DNA of 28,236 nucleotides from positions 1 to 28,236 of the IMG/VR virus record IMGVR_UViG_3300045044_000104, one strand, 5' to 3'. This document shows positions 23,568 through 28,236 of this stretch, piece after piece. Under the pieces are notes generated by a model that saw nothing but the letters and a program-made list of their open reading frames with translations, was not told the DNA's origin and ran no database searches. How positions within the stretch are numbered: position 1 is the first letter of the stretch; the number at the start of each line of letters is the position of its first letter. The position numbers and the translations under genes were made by a program. This DNA comes from a virus.

Positions 23568-23795
23568 ATGCGTAATCCAACGGTTCAGGCGATCTTCGAC
23601 AGGCTCGGCGGCCGTAACAGGCTGGCCTTCTACTTCGAGAAGACGCCGCAGGCACTCCTGTACTGGCACCGGGCGGGAATCCCCTACCGCTACTGGCCGC
23701 GATTGATTCGAATGTCGCGCGGTGCTATCACTCTCGAAGACCTTTACCGCGCCAGTTTGAAGGCTTCCAGGGATCATGCGGCCGACGCCGCGTGA
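23568..23795 (+). CDS. Cro/YdaS-like helix-turn-helix regulator
   Basis: 75 aa from ATG 23568. An in-frame ATG at 23460 would add 36 residues, but that stretch covers the A-tract, promoter-like boxes and inverted repeat, so I reject it. The sequence VQAIFDRLGGRNRLAFYFEK, then ALLYWHRAGIPYRYWPRLIR, then GAITLEDLY fits the small Cro/YdaS family: helix 1 and LGG at 13-15, recognition region around 25-38, conserved W-x3-GIP-x-R-x-W at 33-43. It should bind DNA as a dimer, probably the inverted repeat or TTATCCC boxes beside it, and control the divergent starts and the helicase operon. Sites are inference. Confidence 0.7.
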   Translation: MRNPTVQAIFDRLGGRNRLAFYFEKTPQALLYWHRAGIPYRYWPRLIRMSRGAITLEDLYRASLKASRDHAADAA

Positions 23796-23823
23796 TCCCT
23801 TTGCATATCCCGGGCCAACTTAG

Positions 23824-23881
23824 TAAAAAAATTTCATAAAGAATCCTTGCCTCAAATCCGTCATGGATATAGCCTGGGCGG
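23824..23881 (+). promoter_or_regulatory. Putative leaderless promoter of the replication operon
   Basis: The same 12-mer TAAAAAAATTTC (23824-23835) recurs here, followed after 11 nt by TTGCCT (23847-23852), again exactly 35 nt before the start codon (23882). A possible -10 is TATAGC (23868-23873). The A-tract is shifted by 11 nt, about one helical turn, relative to the copy upstream of the HTH gene. No clear ribosome binding site precedes the ATG. Confidence 0.5.
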
Positions 23882-25537
23882 ATGGCTATTAGCATCCACA
23901 CGATCGGTAATAGCTTCCACGTCTTCGGCGCGTTCGACGTCAAGGAATACCTGAAATCCCTCGGCGCCCGCTGGGACTCCGCGAACAAGTCGTGGGTCCT
24001 CACCGCCACCCCCGACGCCGCCCGCCAGCTCGACCTCGCCTTCGCCACGATGCCGGTCAACCGCGACGTCGGCTTCTATCGCATCCTCGCCACCGGCTCC
24101 GCCGCCGCCGAGCACAAAGCCGCCGACAAGAACGCCGCCGCTGCCATCCCCTACATCACTACCTCGGCCTGGGCGCATCAACGACAAGCCTTCTGGTTCG
24201 GCGCCACCCTCCCGGCCGTGATGCTGGCCATGGACATGGGCACCGGCAAATCGCTCGTCGCCGCCGCCATCGTCCGCCATGCCGACGCTCAGGCCGTCCT
24301 CGTGTGCGGCCCGCTCTCGGCGTGCGGCGTGTGGGCGCGCGAGTTCAGCCGCCATCTGCCCGGCCAGTACAACGTGCTGGTGCTGAACAAGGGCGGCGTC
24401 GCCAAGAAACTCACGGCCGCGATCGAACACCTGCGGCTATGCCGGGCCCGGCGCGAGCGCGGCGTGATCGCCATCAACTACGAGTCGGCATGGCGCGAGC
24501 CGATGGCCGACTTCCTCATCAAAGCCGCCTTCGATGCGCTGATCATGGATGAATCGCATCGGCTCAAGACCCACAACGGCCGCGCCAGCAAGTTCTTCAC
24601 CAAGCTCGCCGCCGGCATCCCCAAGCGCCTGTGCCTCACCGGCACCCCGATGCCGCATTCGCCGCTCGACATCTTCGCCCAGTATCGCGCCCTCGACCCC
24701 TCGATCTTCGGCCGCGTCTTCACCGCCTTCCGGCTGCACTATGCGGTGATGGGCGGCTTCAACAATCACGAGGTCGTGCGCTTCAAGAACCTCGACGACT
24801 TGCATCAGCGCTATGCGCGCATCGCCTACCGGATCACGAAGGACGAGGCGATCGAGCTGCCGCCACGCACCGACACTACCCGCGAGTTCACACTCTCGGA
24901 CCGCGCACTCTCCGTCTACGCCAGCCTGGAGGATCACTTCTGGGCCATGGTCGAGGGCGGTGAGATCACCGTCGCCAACGCCCTCGTCGAACTGCTGCGC
25001 CTGCAGCAATGCACCTCCGGCTATGTGAAGACTGACGACGGCATCGAGAGCGAAGTCGATACCGGCAAGGCCGATCTGCTCGATGACATCATCGAGGACT
25101 ACGGCGACTTCAAGAAGCATCCGCTCGTCGTCTTCTCGCGCTTCCATCACGACCTCGACAAGGTGAAGGCGCTGGCCATGCTTCATGGCCTCGCCTACGG
25201 CGAGGTCAGCGGCCGGCAGAAGGACCTGACGCCCCACGCCACCATCCCGGATGGCATCGACATCATGGGCGTCCAGATTCAATCAGGCGGCGTCGGCATT
25301 GATTTGTCGCGCGCCCACACCGCGGTCTACTATTCGATCGGCTGGTCGCTCGGGGACTATTTGCAATCACGCGACCGGCTGCATCGCCCGGGGCAGGTGA
25401 ACCGCGTGACGTACATCCATCTGATCGCGGCGGGAACGATCGACGAGGTCCAGTATGCGGCACTGCAGAAGCGCCAGGACCTCGTGGAAGGCGTGCTCGC
25501 TGGCGGTCGGCATCCACAGCAGCGAGCGGTGGCATGA
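23882..25537 (+). CDS. SNF2-family DNA helicase/translocase
   Basis: 551 aa. Residues ~6-40 (FHVFGAFDVKEYLKSLGARW, D32, then KSW) form a small N-terminal module like DUF5710/HARP-type domains. Motif I is MDMGTGKS (117-124), motif II DESH (223-226), motif III LTGTP (~257), motif V GGVGIDL and motif VI QSRDRLHRPGQ (495-505), all in the usual SNF2/superfamily-2 order and spacing. It uses ATP to move on or remodel DNA, probably in replication or recombination. It is the first gene of the replication block; its stop overlaps the next ATG as ATGA. All core motifs are intact. Confidence 0.9.
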   Translation: MAISIHTIGNSFHVFGAFDVKEYLKSLGARWDSANKSWVLTATPDAARQLDLAFATMPVNRDVGFYRILATGSAAAEHKAADKNAAAAIPYITTSAWAHQRQAFWFGATLPAVMLAMDMGTGKSLVAAAIVRHADAQAVLVCGPLSACGVWAREFSRHLPGQYNVLVLNKGGVAKKLTAAIEHLRLCRARRERGVIAINYESAWREPMADFLIKAAFDALIMDESHRLKTHNGRASKFFTKLAAGIPKRLCLTGTPMPHSPLDIFAQYRALDPSIFGRVFTAFRLHYAVMGGFNNHEVVRFKNLDDLHQRYARIAYRITKDEAIELPPRTDTTREFTLSDRALSVYASLEDHFWAMVEGGEITVANALVELLRLQQCTSGYVKTDDGIESEVDTGKADLLDDIIEDYGDFKKHPLVVFSRFHHDLDKVKALAMLHGLAYGEVSGRQKDLTPHATIPDGIDIMGVQIQSGGVGIDLSRAHTAVYYSIGWSLGDYLQSRDRLHRPGQVNRVTYIHLIAAGTIDEVQYAALQKRQDLVEGVLAGGRHPQQRAVA

Positions 25538-25797
25538 TCCGCCTCTACTGCCAATGGGCGACACTGGAAGCCGAGATCGAACGCTGGCTCAATTTCGTCA
25601 ACGATAAGGATATCCCGATCTTCCGTGAGCAGGGCACGGTGCCGTGGGAGAAGGGCTGGGGCGCCGGGATCGTGGTCTTTATCATCTATCGTGACGACGT
25701 CGGTTACATCTTGGCTAACAAATTCGCCGACCGGCTCGGTAGCCGTTGCTATCCGGCCTTCGATCGCAATGGCGAAGAGTATAGCTATGCCGCTTGA
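25534..25797 (+). CDS. Small hypothetical protein
   Basis: 87 aa, ATGA-coupled to the helicase and overlapping the next gene by 11 nt. Starts MIRLYCQWATLEAEIERWLN, then a central segment with GAGIVVFIIYRDDVGYILA and no clear transmembrane helix. No family recognised. Its place suggests a helper in the replication operon. Confidence 0.6.
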   Translation: MIRLYCQWATLEAEIERWLNFVNDKDIPIFREQGTVPWEKGWGAGIVVFIIYRDDVGYILANKFADRLGSRCYPAFDRNGEEYSYAA

Positions 25798-26236
25798 ATT
25801 TCAGGCCGATCCACCGCCGCGCGATGCACCGGCACCGGCCAACGATGCCAGCCTGACCGAGTACGCGCAGCTGGCGAAGGAGCGGCGCGACCTCAAAGAC
25901 CACCTGAAGATGGTCGAGGGCCGCATGGAGCAGCTGCATCCGGCTGTGCTCGCCTACTTCGAGCAGACCTCGACCCAGCGGGTGACCCGCTCCGGCATGA
26001 CGCTCTTCATCCGCCGCGAGATATGGGCCGCCCATGCCGAGGGCGCCGACGACTTGAAGATCAAGGACGCGCTGCGCCTCGCCGGCATGGGCGAGTTTGT
26101 GCCGCAGCGGGTCAACTGGCAGAGCCTTCACGCCTATGTGCGCGAAGTGGTGGAGCGGGGGGATGCGCTGCCACCGGAACTCGAAGGGGCGATCAGGATC
26201 AGCGAGGTATTCAAGGTAGGAGCACGCGCGGCATGA
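25787..26236 (+). CDS. Conserved phage coiled-coil protein of the replication block
   Basis: 149 aa from ATG 25787; an earlier in-frame start would overlap the preceding gene far more. Residues ~22-60 are a helix/coil (YAQLAKERRDLKDHLKMVEG, then RMEQLHPAVLAYFEQ), followed by a conserved beta-helix region (GMTLFIRREIWA, LAGMGEFVPQRVNWQSLHAY, VREVV) and an end LPPELEGAIRISEVFKV. The same layout recurs in phage genomes near recombination and helicase genes, but no biochemical role is known to me. ATGA overlap with the next gene. Confidence 0.65.
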   Translation: MPLEFQADPPPRDAPAPANDASLTEYAQLAKERRDLKDHLKMVEGRMEQLHPAVLAYFEQTSTQRVTRSGMTLFIRREIWAAHAEGADDLKIKDALRLAGMGEFVPQRVNWQSLHAYVREVVERGDALPPELEGAIRISEVFKVGARAA

Positions 26237-27030
26237 ACGATTTGCAGGACGTTGCACAGAACGGTGGACAACAGGCCGAGGTCGTTGTCGCCACACCACT
26301 GAAGTCGGGCCTCGTCATGGCCAACGTCTCGACCTATCCGGTCGTGACGATGCAGGAGAACGCGCTTGGCGACATCATGCGCGAGAACGTCGGGACCGGG
26401 CTCAATCGCTTCGATCTCGATCGCATCAAGATGCCGACGTCCGGCAGCACCATCTGGTCGGTGCCGACCCTGGGCGGCGACACCGAAGTGAAGACGATCG
26501 ACGGCATCATTATCCATTGGCAGGAGGTACGCGCCTTCTGGCGCATCTCCTACGACGACAGCGGCGGTGGCATCCCGCCCGATTGCTCCTCGAACGATGC
26601 GATTCATGGCCAGGGCGATCCCGGCGGCGACTGTCTCACCTGCCCGTTCGCCAAATTCGGCACCGCGACCAAGGGCGACAAGCAGCTGCGCGGGCAGGCC
26701 TGCCGCGCCGGCCGCGTGCTCTTCTTCCTGCGTCCGGGCGATATCATCCCCTTGAACATCGTGGTGCCGCCGACCTCGTTGAAGTCGGTCAAGCAGTACA
26801 TGCTTCGGCTCGCCAACGCGGCGCTGCCCTATTACGGGGTCGTGACCCAGTTCGGCCTGGAGCAGGACAAGAACGCGGATGGACTCAAATACAGCCGCGT
26901 CGTACCAAAAGCGGTCGGTTATCTCGGCGATGCGGCGCTTGAACGTGTAAGAACATATTCACAATCGTTCAAGCCTGTGATCGACGCAGCGACGTTCACA
27001 CAGGGCGACCTCGGCGGCTCCGCCGCCTAG
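26233..27030 (+). CDS. Four-cysteine phage replication-block protein (putative ssDNA-binding)
   Basis: 265 aa. ATG 26233 overlaps the preceding stop. Cys118, Cys134, Cys137 and Cys157 give a C-x15-C-x2-C-x19-C set, with PPDCSSNDAIHG, then GGDCLTCPFAKFG and RGQACRAGRVLFFLRPGD. This looks like a zinc-binding ribbon. Downstream, VVPPTSLKSVKQYMLRLANA is highly recurrent in a conserved family of phage proteins lying next to primases and helicases. Function is not established as far as I know; ssDNA binding or replisome assembly is my inference from neighbours. It is the last gene before a terminator-like hairpin. Confidence 0.65.
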   Translation: MNDLQDVAQNGGQQAEVVVATPLKSGLVMANVSTYPVVTMQENALGDIMRENVGTGLNRFDLDRIKMPTSGSTIWSVPTLGGDTEVKTIDGIIIHWQEVRAFWRISYDDSGGGIPPDCSSNDAIHGQGDPGGDCLTCPFAKFGTATKGDKQLRGQACRAGRVLFFLRPGDIIPLNIVVPPTSLKSVKQYMLRLANAALPYYGVVTQFGLEQDKNADGLKYSRVVPKAVGYLGDAALERVRTYSQSFKPVIDAATFTQGDLGGSAA

Positions 27031-27042
27031 CAACGACATAAT

Positions 27043-27078
27043 GGAGGCGGCCTCGGGAGGGCCGCCTCCTTGTCCTTT
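27043..27078 (+). terminator. Rho-independent-type terminator
   Basis: GGAGGCGGCC (27043-27052) pairs perfectly with GGCCGCCTCC (27060-27069) around a 7-nt loop, giving a 10-bp GC-rich stem followed by TTGTCCTTT. It lies 12 nt after the preceding stop and 12-20 nt before the primase start. The T-tract is interrupted, so it may only partly stop transcription and act as an attenuator for the primase. Confidence 0.65.
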
Positions 27079-27089
27079 GGGGCGGACCA

Positions 27090-28236
27090 ATGCCGGCACT
27101 TCTGCGACCGGATTTCAACGGCGTGCCGATGGCCCTGCGCGCCCTGCCACAGTGGGTATTGTGGCGGGAAGAGCTGCGCGGCAACAAGCCGACCAAGGTG
27201 CCCTACCACTGGGAGGGCGAGCACCACGCCTCGACCACCGATGCGCGAAGCTGGGGCAGCTTCAACGAAGTCTACGAGGCCTATTACAGGGGTAATGAGC
27301 ACTGGGATGGATGCGGCTTCGTCGTCCAGCAGGCAAACGATCTACTTTTGTTCGATCTCGATGCGTGCCGCAATATTGAGACCGGCGCGCTCGCCGGCTG
27401 GGCCGACTTCTGGGTCACCGAGTTCGACAGCTATACCGAGATAAGCCCGAGCGGGACCGGCATCCACATCATCGCCAAGGGCCGCTTCCCATTCAGCGGC
27501 CGGCGCCGCGGCTCGAAAGAGCATCCGCCCTGCTTCGAAGCCTACGCCGACGCCCGCTTCTTCTGCATCACCGGGCTCGTGCAGGCGCAGTGCTCCGACG
27601 ACATCTACGAGCGCCAGGACGCCATCGATCTCCTGGCCCTGGAATTCGACGAGGTGATCACCGTCGAGCCCCGGTCCTACGAGCCACCCGGGGCCGAGAT
27701 GCAGACCGCCTTGCGCTTCCAGTTGATGCAGGAGAGCGACCGGCTGTTCAATCTCACCTGGGAGCGCCGCCGCACCGACCTCGGCGATCAGTCGGATTCC
27801 GGCTATGAGATGTCGCTCGTCGTGCAGGCCGCCCTGTGCGGCTGGGGGCGCGCCGATCTCGTCTGGCTCATCAAGCATCACCGGGTCGAGAAGTGCGCCG
27901 ATCCCTCGAAAGGCGATCGCCAGGACTACCTCGATCGGACCATAGACCGGGCGCTGGGCTGGATACGGCAACGCCTGACGCCCACCGTCGATCTCCGCGG
28001 CACCCAGGTAGCACCCCCACCGCAAAGCTCACCCACGGCAGCCGTATCGCCCCCCAGGCCGGCCGCGAACGGCCACGATCCCGAGCCAATTGCCACGCCG
28101 GACGTGCCAATTGCCACCGCCGCGGCACCCGGGGAGGGCGAAAGTGAATCAATTGATGCACCTGCGGCCGCCGGCAGCCATACAAACGGAGTCGATCCGA
28201 CTCCGCAGACGATCGGCGATCTCTGCGAGTTCCTGA
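27090..28236 (+). CDS. Archaeo-eukaryotic-type primase/polymerase (3' partial)
   Basis: Open to the right edge; 382 codons visible. Starts MPALLRPDFNGVPMALRALP with WVLWREELRGNKPTKVPY (22-39), the typical opening of phage primase-polymerases such as that of NrS-1-type. DLD at 89-91 (LLLFDLDAC) fits the metal-binding pair, SPSGTGIH at 119-126 the conserved SGxGxH motif, and a later FEAYADARFFCITG the third motif. Residues ~215-310 are a helical domain (YEMSLVVQAALCGWGRADLV), then a Pro/Ala linker with PIAT twice. Would synthesise primers, perhaps also extend DNA. A helicase domain may follow outside the window. Confidence 0.8.
   Translation, partial: MPALLRPDFNGVPMALRALPQWVLWREELRGNKPTKVPYHWEGEHHASTTDARSWGSFNEVYEAYYRGNEHWDGCGFVVQQANDLLLFDLDACRNIETGALAGWADFWVTEFDSYTEISPSGTGIHIIAKGRFPFSGRRRGSKEHPPCFEAYADARFFCITGLVQAQCSDDIYERQDAIDLLALEFDEVITVEPRSYEPPGAEMQTALRFQLMQESDRLFNLTWERRRTDLGDQSDSGYEMSLVVQAALCGWGRADLVWLIKHHRVEKCADPSKGDRQDYLDRTIDRALGWIRQRLTPTVDLRGTQVAPPPQSSPTAAVSPPRPAANGHDPEPIATPDVPIATAAAPGEGESESIDAPAAAGSHTNGVDPTPQTIGDLCEFL

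Noticed and set aside
1-28236. CRISPR arrays, tRNA, rRNA, insertion sequences, attachment sites
   Set aside because: I saw no regularly spaced repeats, cloverleaf, transposase frame or integrase. Short exact repeats are explained by protein repeats or the control-region motifs.

Overview
This 28.2-kb window is a contiguous piece of a tailed-phage genome (or a prophage/phage-plasmid). It is GC-rich, and nearly all genes are on the + strand, tightly packed with TAATG/ATGA start-stop overlaps. No bacterial housekeeping, rRNA or tRNA gene is visible. Base composition, codon use and a parS-like site that matches the bacterial chromosomal ParB site suggest a GC-rich, perhaps alphaproteobacterial, host; this is inference. 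Large terminase, portal, major capsid, integrase and a recognisable endolysin are all absent and presumably lie outside the window.

Region 1 (1-10 kb) is a host-recognition and glycan module. It holds an adaptor-like protein with a discoidin-like domain (cut at the left edge), a protein with three cadherin-like repeats, a beta-helix tailspike, a 1165-aa LamG-plus-polysaccharide-lyase-like protein, a second fibre-like protein, a small beta protein and a tail fibre. Region 2 (9.8-11.2 kb) holds small genes, including a one-TM protein and an Ig-like protein. Region 3 (11.2-15.3 kb), after a strong hairpin, carries an SU10/P22-gp4-like adaptor, a fibre, and a nozzle-like (P22 gp10-type) protein. 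Region 4 (15.3-23.1 kb) carries four large Gly/Ala-rich putative internal/ejection proteins and a two-TM holin-like protein. The set (adaptor, nozzle, ejection proteins, no recognisable long-tail genes) points to a short-tailed (podovirus-like) virion.

Region 5 (23.1-23.9 kb) is an AT-richer control region. It has a small membrane protein gene on the - strand (the only credible - strand gene), a Cro/YdaS-like HTH gene, an inverted repeat, repeated TTATCCC-type boxes and three promoter-like elements placed so that transcripts would start at or very near the ATG. Region 6 (23.9-28.2 kb) is a replication module: an SNF2-type helicase, two small conserved phage proteins, a four-cysteine protein, a terminator hairpin, and an archaeo-eukaryotic-type primase/polymerase that runs off the right edge.

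The most unusual items are the parS-like site just upstream of the first ejection-protein gene; the two gene starts with a duplicated A-tract and a TTGCCT box exactly 35 nt from each ATG; and a shared C-terminal tail (RAHxxxFSKAFQ) that in one gene lies in the -1 frame past the stop codon.
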